This document shows positions 44,896 through 54,113 of a stretch of 64,000 bases of DNA, one piece after another. This DNA comes from Acidobacteriota bacterium (GTDB lineage: Bacteria; Acidobacteriota; Blastocatellia; UBA7656). A program made the translations under genes and the position numbers. The DNA is taken from positions 1-64,000 of the forward strand of contig JBBPIG010000021.1 in NCBI GenBank assembly GCA_038040445.1, in the 5' to 3' direction. Numbering within the stretch: the first letter of the stretch is position 1; every line of letters begins with the position of its first letter. Below the pieces are notes generated by a model that made no database searches, was not told the origin of the DNA, and saw only the letters and a list, made by a program, of their open reading frames with translations.

Positions 44896-46251
44896 ATGAA
44901 AATAACCATCATCGGTGGCGGGCCATCGGGCCTTTATTTTGCAATCCTGATGAAGAAGCTGGACCGGGCGCACGAGATCACCATCCTCGAACGCGACGGC
45001 CCAAATGATACTTTCGGCTGGGGCATAGTCTTTTCGGATCAGACGTTCTCTTACCTCAAGGACAATGACAAGAAGTCCTTTGCAGCGATCACCAAGGCCT
45101 GTCAGCGATGGGACAACGTAGACGTCGTTCACAAAAACCAGAAAGTCACCATTCGCGGAAACAACTTCTCAGGAATCGAGCGCCTCGCCTTTCTAAACAT
45201 CTTGCACAAGCGATGCCTCGACCTCGGCGTCGATCTTCGATTCAACACTGACGCGACGGACCTCAACGAGCTCGCGCCTTTCGATCTGCTGGTCGGGGCG
45301 GATGGAGCAAACAGCTTCGTCAGGGGAGCTTTCAGCGCGTTTCAACCGTCGGTTGATCTGAGAAAGAACCGGTACATCTGGCTTGGCACTCATCAGTTGT
45401 TTCATGGCCTGACGCTGACCTTTCGCCAGCACGAAGCCGGGCTGTTCATCGCGCATGCATACAAGTTCAACGACACGACCAGCACGTTCATCGTCGAGTG
45501 CGGCGAAGCTACATGGCGGAACGCTCGGTTCGACTGGCAGTCAGACCCGGAAACTTGTGAATACCTTGCCGAGGTATTCAAGCCCGATCTGGGCGGGCAC
45601 CCCCTGCTGTCCAACAACTTTGTCCGTTGGCTCAACTTTCCATTAGTGAAGAACAAACAATGGCACCATAAGAACATCGTGCTGCTCGGGGACGCGCTTC
45701 ACACGGTGCATTTCTCGATCGGGTCGGGCACAAAGCTGGCGGTCGAGGATTCGATTGCGCTGGCGAAATGCTTCAAAGCGGGGAAGGATGTCGAACGAAC
45801 CCTCGCCGAGTTTCAAAGAGTCAGGAAGCCGATCGTCGACGAGTATCAAGACGCCGCTTATTCGAGCCTGCTCTCCTTTGAAACTGCCGAGAAAGAAATG
45901 CACCTCGATCCGATTCCTCTCGCTTACAAGCTGATGACTCGAAGCAAGAAGATCGACTACGAAAAGTTGAAGCAACGTGACCCCGAGTTCATCGCGGCCT
46001 ACGACAACTGGAGAGCAGAAGGCCGAGGTCAGAAGTCAGAAGTCAGAAATCAGAGGTCAGAAGTCAGAGGTCAGAAGTCAGAAGTCAGAAGCCAGAAGGC
46101 AGAAGGCAGAAGGCAGAAGGCAGAAGCCGGAAGGCAGAAGGCAGAAGGCAGAAGGCAGAAGGCAGAGATCAAAGGTCAGAAGTCAGAGGTCAAAGGTCAG
46201 AGGTCAGAAGTCAGAGGTCAGAAGTCAGTAGCTAGAAATCGCAAGCAATGA
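44896..46251 (+). CDS. FAD-dependent monooxygenase (anthraniloyl-/salicylyl-CoA hydroxylase N-half-like)
   Basis: 451 residues from ATG 44896 with AAGGGA upstream. FAD-binding [20 protein letters not shown] at the start, the DG motif [17 protein letters not shown] and the GD motif [19 protein letters not shown]. Closest to the monooxygenase half of anthraniloyl-CoA/salicylyl-CoA 5-hydroxylase, which in other bacteria is fused to an OYE half; here the OYE is the next gene. About the last 70 residues are Lys/Arg/Gln/Glu-rich ([11 protein letters not shown]-like) and encoded by a repeat array, so the native end is near DNWRAEG. Confidence 0.85.
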   Translation: MKITIIGGGPSGLYFAILMKKLDRAHEITILERDGPNDTFGWGIVFSDQTFSYLKDNDKKSFAAITKACQRWDNVDVVHKNQKVTIRGNNFSGIERLAFLNILHKRCLDLGVDLRFNTDATDLNELAPFDLLVGADGANSFVRGAFSAFQPSVDLRKNRYIWLGTHQLFHGLTLTFRQHEAGLFIAHAYKFNDTTSTFIVECGEATWRNARFDWQSDPETCEYLAEVFKPDLGGHPLLSNNFVRWLNFPLVKNKQWHHKNIVLLGDALHTVHFSIGSGTKLAVEDSIALAKCFKAGKDVERTLAEFQRVRKPIVDEYQDAAYSSLLSFETAEKEMHLDPIPLAYKLMTRSKKIDYEKLKQRDPEFIAAYDNWRAEGRGQKSEVRNQRSEVRGQKSEVRSQKAEGRRQKAEAGRQKAEGRRQKAEIKGQKSEVKGQRSEVRGQKSVARNRKQ

Positions 46252-46385
46252 TGGCGAGTAATTGCTGTCAGACGACCGCCTAAAAGCTAGTGCTGAAAAC
46301 TTGACTTCTGCTTTCTGCCTTCTGCCTTCTGCCTTCTGCCTTCCGCCTTCTGCCTTCCGACTTCTGACCTCTGACTTCTGACCTC
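46017..46385. repeat. AGAAGTCAGAGGTCAGAAGG purine array with inverted arm
   Basis: From 46017 to 46240 the sequence iterates GTCAGAAGTCAGA and GCAGAAGGCAGAAGGC units; from 46301 to 46385 the complementary CTTCTGCCTTCTGCC and GACTTCTGACCTCTGAC units occur. The left arm is translated into the monooxygenase tail; the right arm lies just before the OYE start. Units are short (about 7-9 bp), unlike CRISPR. Confidence 0.9.
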
Positions 46386-46393
46386 TAGCAGCC

Positions 46394-47857
46394 ATGTGGC
46401 ACCCTAAGAATCCAGTAAAGCACCCGATTCTTCCCGCTCGCTGGCCCTCTGAGGACCAAGCGGCTCGGTCTCGGCTCTTCTCTCCGATCGCGGTGGGATC
46501 GGTCGCGCTCGAAAGCCGCACATGGGTCCCGGCAATGGTCCCCTGGCGAGCCACTGAAGACGGATTCGTCACTCCAAACATCATCGAGTGGTACGGAAGG
46601 TTCGCAGCCGGGCGTCCCGGCGCGATCGTCGTTGAAGCTACGGGAATTCGCGACATCGCCAGCGGTCCCCTTCTTCGAATCGGGCACGACCGTTTCATTC
46701 CGGGCTTGCGCGAATTGGTTCAAACTGTCAGGCGCGAAAGCGGCGGGCACACGCGGCTGTTCATTCAGATAATCGACTTCCTGGCAGTCAAGCGCCGTCC
46801 GGCTAGAGACACGTACTTCGCCCGCTTCTTTAAAATGAACCAACATCATCGGGTAGCGCTCGCTGAAGCGACCCGCGATATGCACTGGCTCGAAGCCAGC
46901 GAAGGGGACATTCGCGCTTATCTGAATACCGCGACTGATGAGTTGCTGGAGCAGGTGCTTGACGAGCGTGAGCTTGAATCGCTGCGTTACGGCTATCGCG
47001 AGCGAGTCACCGATGTGGACTTGCCTCACATCCGCGACTTGCCCCGGGCGCTGCCCCAGATCTTCGCAGCGGCTGCCGGCCGCGCGCGCGCGGCCGGCTT
47101 CGATGGAGTCGAGCTCCATTACGCGCACGCGTACACGATGGCGTCCTTCTTGAGCGCGAAGAACGATCGCCTCGACGGTTACGGCGGTCTTCGAGAGAAT
47201 CGGGTTCGGCTCCCGCTTGAGGTCTATCGCGCCGTGCGTGAGCGAGTCGGAGGCGACTATACGGTGGGTGTTAGATTCCTCGGCGACGAAGCAATCGAAA
47301 ATGGCAGTCACCTTGAAGATGCTGTGTACTTCGGCGTCGAATTCGCGCGTGCGGGCTTCGATTACCTCTCGGTGTCAAAGGGCGGGAAGTTTGACGATGC
47401 AAAGCAGCCGAAGATCGGACAGGCGGTTTACCCGTACACCGGGCGCAGCGGCTATGAGTGCATGCCGACGGTGCTCTCAGACGAGCAGGGTCCATTCGGG
47501 CGCAATGTGCCGCTCGCGGCGGCGATCAAGCGAGCAGTGAATGAAGCGGGCTTGACGACCCCGGTCGTGACCTCGGGCGGAATTGCGACTTTCGAGCAAG
47601 CTGAAGCTATTCTTGGCGACGGTGAAGCTGATATCATAGCCGCCGCGCGGCAATCGCTCGCGGACCCGGATTGGTTCTTGAAGATTCGCCTGGGGCGGGG
47701 AGACGAGATTCGGCGTTGCGTGTTCACCAACTACTGTGAAGGGCTGGATCAGATGCACAAGCAGGTGACGTGCAAGCTGTGGGATCGAGTGAATCGGGAT
47801 GAGCCGGAAATCTCGATGAGCGATGATGGCCGCCGTCGATTGATTCCGCCGCGATGA
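46394..47857 (+). CDS. Old Yellow Enzyme-like NADH:flavin oxidoreductase
   Basis: 487 residues. TIM-barrel OYE: RLFSPIAVGSVALESRTWVP, EWYGRFAAGRPGAIVVEATG, catalytic region GVELHYAHAYTMASFLSAKN with the RLDGYGGL(R)ENRVR motif, VVTSGGIATFEQAEAIL and RQSLADPDWFLKI. It lacks the C-terminal FAD/NAD domains of longer homologues. With the preceding monooxygenase it corresponds to the two halves of anthraniloyl-CoA/salicylyl-CoA-type enzymes. The substrate is not determined by sequence. Confidence 0.88.
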   Translation: MWHPKNPVKHPILPARWPSEDQAARSRLFSPIAVGSVALESRTWVPAMVPWRATEDGFVTPNIIEWYGRFAAGRPGAIVVEATGIRDIASGPLLRIGHDRFIPGLRELVQTVRRESGGHTRLFIQIIDFLAVKRRPARDTYFARFFKMNQHHRVALAEATRDMHWLEASEGDIRAYLNTATDELLEQVLDERELESLRYGYRERVTDVDLPHIRDLPRALPQIFAAAAGRARAAGFDGVELHYAHAYTMASFLSAKNDRLDGYGGLRENRVRLPLEVYRAVRERVGGDYTVGVRFLGDEAIENGSHLEDAVYFGVEFARAGFDYLSVSKGGKFDDAKQPKIGQAVYPYTGRSGYECMPTVLSDEQGPFGRNVPLAAAIKRAVNEAGLTTPVVTSGGIATFEQAEAILGDGEADIIAAARQSLADPDWFLKIRLGRGDEIRRCVFTNYCEGLDQMHKQVTCKLWDRVNRDEPEISMSDDGRRRLIPPR

Positions 47858-47864
47858 TTCGCCT

Positions 47865-47935
47865 TTGCGTGCTTTGCGACTTGGCTTCTTTGCGTTGAAC
47901 TTTCAAACGCAAAGCCGCGAGAACGCAAAGCTGAT
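47865..47935. repeat. CTTTGCGT/ACGCAAAG inverted repeat
   Basis: CTTTGCGTGCTTTGCGACTT and TTCTTTGCGTTGAACTTTC on the left mirror CAAACGCAAAGCCGCGAGAA and CGCAAAG on the right. A related TCTTTGCGAGAAACTTTGCG occurs near 29910. Lies between the OYE and the thioesterase gene. Confidence 0.65.
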
Positions 47936-47963
47936 TACGAATTAAGACAAGGACTGACGCAGG

Positions 47964-48416
47964 ATGATGTATTGGCGCGAAATATCGGTCAACTGGGGCG
48001 AGTCGGACCCGTTTGGTCTGGTCTATTATCCGCGAATGCTCGCGTGGTTCAACGACACCGAGCACGAGCTGTTTAGAACGCTCGGCTACCCGATCGACAA
48101 AATGATCCAGAACGATCGCACGACGTTCGTGATGGGTGAGATTCATTTTCGGTTCATCGGACCGGCGGCTTACGGAGATCGTGTGACGCTCAAGCTCGTG
48201 CTCAAGGAGATGAGAGAGCGGACCCTGCATTGGGAGTGCAGCGCCAAGCTCACTTTGACCGGCGCGCCCGTAACCGAAGGCACGGCGACCCGCGTATACG
48301 CGCGCATCAACGAAGACGGCACGCTCAAGTCCACGCCCATACCGGAGGAAATGCGTCGCGCGCTAACCTCGGCTGGCGTGGTCACTTCCTTCACCCCGAA
48401 GGGCGGGAGCAAGTGA
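47964..48416 (+). CDS. 4HBT-family thioesterase
   Basis: 150 residues from ATG 47964 (or 47967). The hot-dog fold signature WGESDPFGLVYYPRMLAWFN with the catalytic Asp in ESDPFG, followed by HFRFIGPAAYGDRVTLKLVL. Hydrolyses an aryl- or acyl-CoA thioester; position right after the CoA-type oxygenase pair suggests an aromatic-CoA substrate (inference). Confidence 0.87.
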   Translation: MMYWREISVNWGESDPFGLVYYPRMLAWFNDTEHELFRTLGYPIDKMIQNDRTTFVMGEIHFRFIGPAAYGDRVTLKLVLKEMRERTLHWECSAKLTLTGAPVTEGTATRVYARINEDGTLKSTPIPEEMRRALTSAGVVTSFTPKGGSK

Positions 48417-48488
48417 GCGCGGGAGAATCGCCGCTGATCTGTGTCGATCTGCGAACCGAAGGCCGCGACAATCAGCGGTGAATTACTT

Positions 48489-49040
48489 ATGGCAAACTGG
48501 GACAAAGAAGAACTCGAGCTCAAGAAGAGTCACGGGTGGAGACACAAGCCCGGCAAGCGAATCTTCGTAGCGGATCGCGGCGCCCTGCGCCTGGAATTCC
48601 CGGAAGACTGGGTGGTCATTCCGGACGATGACTCGATCAAGTTTTACGACAAACAACCTCCGGATGACGATTGCTGTATGGCCGTCTCGTACATGCGGCT
48701 GCCGCCTGTTGACTTGAGCGGTTTGCCCGTTTCGGAAATGCTCAAGGTGGCGATGGAGGGCGATACGCGGCCAATCTATTCGAGAAGTGAGACCCATCAA
48801 GTGAAGCACGAGGATCTGGAACTCGTGTGGGTAGAGCTTTCCTTCATCGATCCGGCACAGCAGCGGGATTGCCGATCGCGCATGTGCCTCGGCCGTGGGT
48901 CTGGGATTCAGCCGCTGATCACAATGGAATTCTGGGAAGATGATCGAGCACGTTGCGCGCCGGTCTGGGACGACGTTTTGGCAAGCCTTCAACTCGGCGT
49001 GTGCATCGAAGACCCCACACGAGGACCGGTTGTGCAGTGA
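48489..49040 (+). CDS. Conserved hypothetical protein
   Basis: 183 residues from ATG 48489. Contains a mixed alpha/beta pattern: RIFVADRGALRLEFPEDWVV, IPDDDSIKFYDKQPPDDDCC and LQLGVCIEDPTRG near the end. No signal peptide, no helices long enough for membrane insertion, several Asp/Cys residues. It may act with the thioesterase or the downstream dehydrogenase by proximity only. I do not recognise the family. Confidence 0.7.
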   Translation: MANWDKEELELKKSHGWRHKPGKRIFVADRGALRLEFPEDWVVIPDDDSIKFYDKQPPDDDCCMAVSYMRLPPVDLSGLPVSEMLKVAMEGDTRPIYSRSETHQVKHEDLELVWVELSFIDPAQQRDCRSRMCLGRGSGIQPLITMEFWEDDRARCAPVWDDVLASLQLGVCIEDPTRGPVVQ

Positions 49041-49156
49041 GATGTACCGCAGGTTGTCTAACCTGCGATTAGAGCGGCAATGGATGTACCGTAGGTTGTC
49101 TAACCTGCGGCAGGAAGCCAAAACTACACCGCAGGTTAGACAACCTACGGTACATC
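49041..49156. repeat. GATGTACCGCAGGTTGTCTAACC palindromic repeat, three units
   Basis: Units at 49041-49067, 49082-49111 and inverted at 49129-49156 share GTACCG(C/T)AGGTTGTCTAACC; the last is the reverse complement (GGTTAGACAACCTACGGTAC). Fills the gap between the hypothetical gene and the E1 alpha gene. Confidence 0.85.
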
Positions 49157-49164
49157 GGAGCTGA

Positions 49165-50313
49165 ATGGCACAGACATGGCCACAAATCGCGCTGCCTGAC
49201 TACCCCAATGAAATTCACGCGGACCCTGGAGACCTTCCATTCAACCAGGAACAATTGCTGAAGATGTATTCCGCCATGCGGCTCGCGCGAACGTTTGAAG
49301 AAAAACTCGCCGCGCTCTATCGACAGGGGAAGATTTTCGGCGCCGTTTATCTGGGCATGGGTCAGGAAGCGACTTCTGTTGGAAGCGCCAGCTTGCTTCA
49401 AGACGGCGATTTGTTTTCAACCGTCGCGCGCAACCTCTCAGCCTGGTTCTATCGAGGAGTCAAACCCGAGCACGTTATGGCTCGCTGGTTTGGGAAGGAC
49501 CAGCCGCCTTCAAACGGCCGCGAGCTTGGATTGTTCCTGGCTGACTTGAAAGAGTACCGGATCTTTCCTTATCACAACGGCTCGATGGCCTCGTGGATAC
49601 CGGCAGGCGCGGGCTACGCGCTCGCGTTCAAGATGCGACGGCAACCAAACGTCTGCCTTTGTTTCACCGGCGACGGTGCGACCAGCCCGGGAGACTTTTA
49701 TGAGGGCGTGAACTTCGCTTCGATTCACAAGCTGCCACTGGTGATAATCTGCGAGGTGAATCAGTTCGCTTACTCGACGGTTTGTGAAAAGCAGATGCCG
49801 GTGAAAAACGTTGCGGATCGCGCGTCCGCTTTCAACATCTACGCCGAGACTGCTTTTGGCAATGACCTGTTCACAGTGATCGCCGCAGCGCGACGCGGTA
49901 TCGAGCACGCGAGAAGCGGCAACGGCCCTGCGCTGATCGAGTTTAAAACGTTTCGAAGGCGTGGCCACGGCGAGCACGACGATATGGCGTATGTTTCGAA
50001 AGAGCTTCGAGAGTTTTGGGAAGAGCGTGACCCGGTTGCGATGTATCGGCGCTGGCTGACTGGACGCGCTGAGGTCGATGAAACGACTATCAAACGGTTG
50101 GAAGACGAGTCTGCTCGAACGGTTGACGCGGCAGTCGAATATGCTGAAGCGTTGCCGTTCCCGAAGCCCGAGACGGTGACTGATCGATTGTTCGCGCCTT
50201 CGCCTCACGATCCTAAACCTGAGGATCGAAAAAGGATCTTCGAACCAATCGAGACTCCCGCTATCCCGGCGCTGACGGCCGCTCAGGAGAAATCGGGCGG
50301 AGAACACTTCTGA
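49165..50313 (+). CDS. 2-oxoacid dehydrogenase E1 component, alpha subunit
   Basis: 382 residues. The thiamine-diphosphate motif is CFTGDGATSPGDFYEGVNFA with GDG...N in VIICEVNQFAYST, and the phosphorylation-loop-like region lies near TFRRRGHGEHDDMAYVS. Heterotetrameric E1 of a pyruvate/branched-chain 2-oxoacid dehydrogenase. The beta subunit gene follows after 284 bp. No E2/E3 genes in the window. Confidence 0.92.
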   Translation: MAQTWPQIALPDYPNEIHADPGDLPFNQEQLLKMYSAMRLARTFEEKLAALYRQGKIFGAVYLGMGQEATSVGSASLLQDGDLFSTVARNLSAWFYRGVKPEHVMARWFGKDQPPSNGRELGLFLADLKEYRIFPYHNGSMASWIPAGAGYALAFKMRRQPNVCLCFTGDGATSPGDFYEGVNFASIHKLPLVIICEVNQFAYSTVCEKQMPVKNVADRASAFNIYAETAFGNDLFTVIAAARRGIEHARSGNGPALIEFKTFRRRGHGEHDDMAYVSKELREFWEERDPVAMYRRWLTGRAEVDETTIKRLEDESARTVDAAVEYAEALPFPKPETVTDRLFAPSPHDPKPEDRKRIFEPIETPAIPALTAAQEKSGGEHF

Positions 50314-50398
50314 CATTTAGACGACGCTCAAGGGGTGTGTCTAAATCAAGCCGTGTTACCATGCGAGTAATACGGTTGCGATTCGACAGGAGAAGTAA

Positions 50399-50548
50399 AT
50401 GGCAAGAAGACTGAAAAACATTAAGGAAATCAAGATCGAACGGCCTCCACGGGCGAAGCTCTCAGCGGAAGAATCATTAAAACGCACGCAGGAGTTTGAT
50501 AAGCGAAAGGAGAGGTTCATTGCCTCTATTCGAAAAGGCAACGGTTGA
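50399..50548 (+). CDS. Small (49-residue) basic protein between E1 subunits
   Basis: ATG 50399 has AGGAGA upstream. Reads MARRLKNIKEIKIERPPRAK, then LSAEESLKRTQEFDKRKERF and a short end. Lys/Arg/Glu-rich, likely helical. It is followed by a stub of another small gene in an overlapping frame, so it looks like the first gene of a small two-gene module inserted between the E1 genes. Function unknown. Confidence 0.55.
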   Translation: MARRLKNIKEIKIERPPRAKLSAEESLKRTQEFDKRKERFIASIRKGNG

Positions 50549-50567
50549 AGTCTATCTACCCGACTAG
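50520..50567 (+). pseudogene. Truncated partner stub of the small module
   Basis: TTG 50520 starts MPLFEKATVEVYLPD then TAG, 15 codons, overlapping the previous small gene by 29 bases. I recall longer proteins that begin like this in related bacteria, usually behind such a small gene, so I interpret it as a truncated partner. This rests on memory only. Confidence 0.4.
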
Positions 50568-50597
50568 GTTGTATACAGCGTCTATCATTCAATTTGA

Positions 50598-51572
50598 ATG
50601 GCCGTAATCACCTACCTCCAAGCCATAAGCGCCGCCCTGCGCGACGAGATGCGGCGCGATCCGAGCGTGTTCGTTCTCGGCGAAGACATCGGAGTCTTCG
50701 GCGGCGCCTTCAAGATCACTCAGGGCTTTCTCGAAGAGTTCGGTCCTGACCGTGTCATCGATACGCCGATTTCTGAATCTGGTTTCGTCGGCGCCGCGTG
50801 CGCAGCGGCTACCGTGGGGTTTCGCCCGGTCGTAGAGTTTCAGTTCATCGACTTCATCGCCTGCGCGTTCGATCAGATCGTCAACTACGCGGCGAAATGT
50901 TATTACCGCTGGGGCATTCAGATGCCCGTAGTCTTTCGCGGGCCGACGGGCGGCGGGATTCATGCGGGGCCTTATCACTCGCAGAACCCGGAAGCGTGGT
51001 TCGCGCACACGCCCGGCCTGAAAGTCGTGCTGCCCTCGACCGCGAAGGACGCGAAGGGGCTGTTGATCGCCGCGATTCGTGATAACAACCCGGTCGTCTA
51101 TCTCGAAAACAAGTTTCTTTATCGCCACTATCGCGAAGAAGTACCCGACGATGACTACGTCGTGCCTATCGGTGTCGCCGCGCTGCGGACGATGGGTAGC
51201 GATCTTTCGATCATCAGCTACGGAGCTGCGGTTCATCTGTGCGTCGAGGTAGCGAGGACGCTTGAAAAGGAAGGGGCCTCGGTTGAGGTGGTCGATCTGC
51301 GCTCGCTCGTGCCGTTGGATCGCGAGACCGTACTCGAGAGCGTGAAGAAAACAAACCGAGCGCTTGTAGTTCACGAAGCGAACATCACCGCCGGCTTCGG
51401 AGCAGAGATCGCTGCCCTCATCGCGCAGGAGGCCTTCGAGCATCTCGACGCGCCGGTTATGCGAGTCGCTTCGCTCGACGTGCCCGTGCCCTTCAGTCCA
51501 CCTCTCGAGATGGCGATGCTGCCATCAGTCGATAAGATCGCCGCCGCGGCGAGGCAGTTGTTGGCCTATTAA
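50598..51572 (+). CDS. 2-oxoacid dehydrogenase E1 component, beta subunit
   Basis: 324 residues. The N-terminal half has the Glu in VLGEDIGVFGGAFKIT and the conserved HSQNPEAWFAHTPGLKVVLP region; the C-terminal transketolase domain starts near SIISYGAAVHLCVEVARTLE. Pairs with the alpha subunit upstream for decarboxylation of a 2-oxoacid; typical of BCKDH/acetoin-type E1 with separate subunits. Confidence 0.93.
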   Translation: MAVITYLQAISAALRDEMRRDPSVFVLGEDIGVFGGAFKITQGFLEEFGPDRVIDTPISESGFVGAACAAATVGFRPVVEFQFIDFIACAFDQIVNYAAKCYYRWGIQMPVVFRGPTGGGIHAGPYHSQNPEAWFAHTPGLKVVLPSTAKDAKGLLIAAIRDNNPVVYLENKFLYRHYREEVPDDDYVVPIGVAALRTMGSDLSIISYGAAVHLCVEVARTLEKEGASVEVVDLRSLVPLDRETVLESVKKTNRALVVHEANITAGFGAEIAALIAQEAFEHLDAPVMRVASLDVPVPFSPPLEMAMLPSVDKIAAAARQLLAY

Positions 51573-51772
51573 TCCCGCCCGCCTGATCACGCGCAGGCGC
51601 ACACTTCTTCAAAATCGATACCTGCAAATTGCAGGATGATTCATTCTCTGCTTACTGGATCGAGCATCACAAGTTCAGCGGTCACACACCGATGTGACGA
51701 ATGAACAATTGCGTGGTGATGTTAGGAAGCAGCCGGGACGCCTGCGCACAGGCGCGGTGTCTAACGCGGCGA

Positions 51773-53152
51773 TCATTGCCGCTCTGCGAGCCACTTTGAG
51801 AGGCGGAAGGCCGGATAGCTGGCGGCGAGAAGAAGTAACGCATAGATGCTGTTTCGCGTGTCGCTGGCCACAGCGCCTCCGAGGAAGGCTATCGAACCGA
51901 GAAGCGAAACCCCGGTCGTCCACGGATAGCCCCACGCTCGATAAGGGCGCTGCCGATCGGGTTCACGTCGCCGCAGCACGAACAGCGAAAGGAAAGAGAC
52001 CGCATAGTTCACTACGAAGAAGAATGCAAGCACTGCGATTATGTTCTCGAAAATCTTATGTGACTTTTCGAAGCTGCCGCCAAAGATGAACAGCGCTGCT
52101 ACGACCGTGCTCGCAAAAAGGGCGGCGGTCGGCGTACCGCCTTCATTCACCTTGACCGCGCGCGACGAAACAAGCCCGTCGCGGCTCATCGCAAACAGAA
52201 CTCGTGTTGCCATCAACTGGCAGGCGTTGATCGCACTCGACATCGATATAATCGTAAGAGAACGAATGATCGTATCTCCTTGCTGGCCGAAGATCACTTG
52301 AGCGGCTGCGCCCATCGCCAGGTTCGCTCCTGCAATCTGCGAGATGGGCAGGACGTAGAGCAGCGCAAAATTGACCAGCAAGTAGATCGCTATGATTGAG
52401 AGCACACCTCCGAAGATCGAGCGAGGGATGTCGCGCTTGGGATTTCGAACCTCTTCAGAAAAATAGATCACGCCGGTCCAGCCGTCGTAGGTGTAAATCA
52501 CCGCTTGCAGCGCAAGCACGAAACCGATGAGCGAGGGCACAGCGAGCGGAGCGGCTTCCGCGGCCTGAGTTGTTGCTTGGTGCCTGCCGCCCATCGCGAA
52601 ACAGGCAATGACCAGAGCGACAAAGGCAAGAGCTTTGGCCAGGCTCGTGATGTTTTGAACTCCGCTGCCCCATCGAATCCCTCGCCACTGGATGACAGCG
52701 AAAGCTATGACAATGACGAACGCGATCGCGACAGTCTTGCCCGCCAGCGAGGGAAAGAGCACGCCAAGGTACTCGCCAATTACAACCGAGATGGCCGCGC
52801 TCGTTCCGCAGGTCGAAACCCAATCGCTCCAGCCGACCACGAAACCAGCATAGTCGCCGAGCGCATAATGCGCGAAGACGTACTGGCCGCCGGAGCGCGG
52901 TATCATAGTGCCGAGCTCCGCAATCGAGAACGAGCCTAGCAACGCGTAGAGCCCGCCCATGATCCAGACGCCGATGAACATCCAGACGATAGGCAGGTGG
53001 CCTGCGACTTCGCCGGGCGTGCGCAGAATGCCTGCGCCAATCGTGTTGCCGATTATGACGGCGAGCCCGAATCCAACGCCGAGGATCTGAAGGAGTCGCC
53101 CGCGGCTGGTAGGTGTGTGGCTAGTGGCTTCGACAGCAGGCGGCAAAGACAC
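51773..53152 (-). CDS. APC-family amino acid permease
   Basis: 459 residues with about 12 membrane helices. VGFGLAVIIGNTIGAGILRT near the N-terminus is the helix-1 substrate-binding motif of APC transporters; MFIGVWIMGGLYALLGSFSI and YVFAHYALGDYAGFVVGWSD follow. GTG 53152 or TTG 53146 could be the start; GAGGG lies 5 bases before the TTG. Substrate likely an amino acid. The 200-bp stretch before the E1 beta gene end shows no gene. Confidence 0.88.
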   Translation of the reverse strand: MSLPPAVEATSHTPTSRGRLLQILGVGFGLAVIIGNTIGAGILRTPGEVAGHLPIVWMFIGVWIMGGLYALLGSFSIAELGTMIPRSGGQYVFAHYALGDYAGFVVGWSDWVSTCGTSAAISVVIGEYLGVLFPSLAGKTVAIAFVIVIAFAVIQWRGIRWGSGVQNITSLAKALAFVALVIACFAMGGRHQATTQAAEAAPLAVPSLIGFVLALQAVIYTYDGWTGVIYFSEEVRNPKRDIPRSIFGGVLSIIAIYLLVNFALLYVLPISQIAGANLAMGAAAQVIFGQQGDTIIRSLTIISMSSAINACQLMATRVLFAMSRDGLVSSRAVKVNEGGTPTAALFASTVVAALFIFGGSFEKSHKIFENIIAVLAFFFVVNYAVSFLSLFVLRRREPDRQRPYRAWGYPWTTGVSLLGSIAFLGGAVASDTRNSIYALLLLAASYPAFRLSKWLAERQ

Positions 53153-53382
53153 CCTCTTTGAAATGATGTCGAGGAGAATACGGGCGACGAAGACTTTGCT
53201 TTACGAACGAACCGCGCTGTGACTAATTGGAGAAATGCTGACCACCTGAGTCAACACCAAGCTCGGCAGTGTCTTGACACCGCCCCAACCTCGATAGGGA
53301 AAGCAAGTTAGCTACAAAAGGCGGGCCGTGATGGCGTGCTTCGCGCTACTCTCGGCCAGAAGGACGCTAACATCTGAGCCGC

Positions 53383-53877
53383 CTAGATACCGAAGACCTG
53401 TATGAACACCTTGCGCTCGTTGGGACCATCAAACTCGGTCAGGATAACGCTCTGCCAGCGACCAAGGACCAACTCGCCCCGATCTATTGGCACGGACACG
53501 CTGTGGCCTAGCACGACTATTCTCAAGTGCGAGTCGGCGTTGTGGCGATCGCAGTCCGAGAATTCCGGGTCGTTGTGCCGGTAGTACATATCGCGAGGGA
53601 CCATTCGTTCAATCGACGTTTTGACGTCGGAGAGCAGCGCGTCCTGCCACTCGTTGACGATCAGGCCCGCCGTCGTATGGAGCGAGGACACCTGGACGTA
53701 ACCATCCTCGACACCGGTCGATTCTGCAAACTCGCGTACGTCGTCGCTCAAGTTCACGAGATCGGTCCGCTCGTGAGTCTTGACCACAATCGTCTTCGAG
53801 AAAACCTTGACCGAACCCTCGTTCGAGTAACAGTCAAGTGAGCCAGCGCGCCTTTCGCGGCCCTTTGTAGCTTCCAT
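53383..53877 (-). CDS. YjbQ-family protein
   Basis: 164 residues of the YjbQ/UPF0047 family: SSLHTTAGLIVNEWQDALLS with the His-Thr-Thr-Ala signature, DSHLRIVVLGHSVSVPIDRG, and GRWQSVILTEFDGPNERKVF at the C-terminus. Members have thiamin-phosphate synthase-like activity reported for some. Stands alone; the gap upstream (53153-53382) shows nothing. Confidence 0.9.
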   Translation of the reverse strand: MEATKGRERRAGSLDCYSNEGSVKVFSKTIVVKTHERTDLVNLSDDVREFAESTGVEDGYVQVSSLHTTAGLIVNEWQDALLSDVKTSIERMVPRDMYYRHNDPEFSDCDRHNADSHLRIVVLGHSVSVPIDRGELVLGRWQSVILTEFDGPNERKVFIQVFGI

Positions 53878-53983
53878 CCTTTGTCTCCTCCCGAGTGTTT
53901 ATCGAATTTGTGTGTTGTTGTCCTGCTTTGGTCAAAGGCGGATTATACTATAGCAACTGGCGCGGACGTATGGCAAAACTCTG

Positions 53984-54103
53984 TTAGACCAGGTCGCTCG
54001 CGAGCTGCTGGAAAACCCAATTCGGGTCCTTGTCCCGAACCGTAGCGGAGACCTGAAATGGCTCCAACGCCTTCTCTTTCCATAGCCCAGGGCGTTTAAA
54101 CAC
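53984..54103 (-). CDS. Possible 39-residue ORF downstream of hpnG
   Basis: GTG 54103 (preceded by GAAGAGA) reads VFKRPGLWKEKALEPFQVSA, then TVRDKDPNWVFQQLASDLV. The residues look coding-like, but length is short and no homologue is known to me. It starts 11 bases after the hpnG stop in another frame, so it may be a frameshifted extension of hpnG or a separate small gene. Confidence 0.3.
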   Translation of the reverse strand: MFKRPGLWKEKALEPFQVSATVRDKDPNWVFQQLASDLV

Positions 54104-54113
54104 GGTCTCTTCT

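Noticed and set aside
46017-46385. Possible CRISPR array in the purine repeat
   Set aside because: Units are 7-9 bp, imperfect and without unique spacers of equal length, and the left arm is translated as protein.
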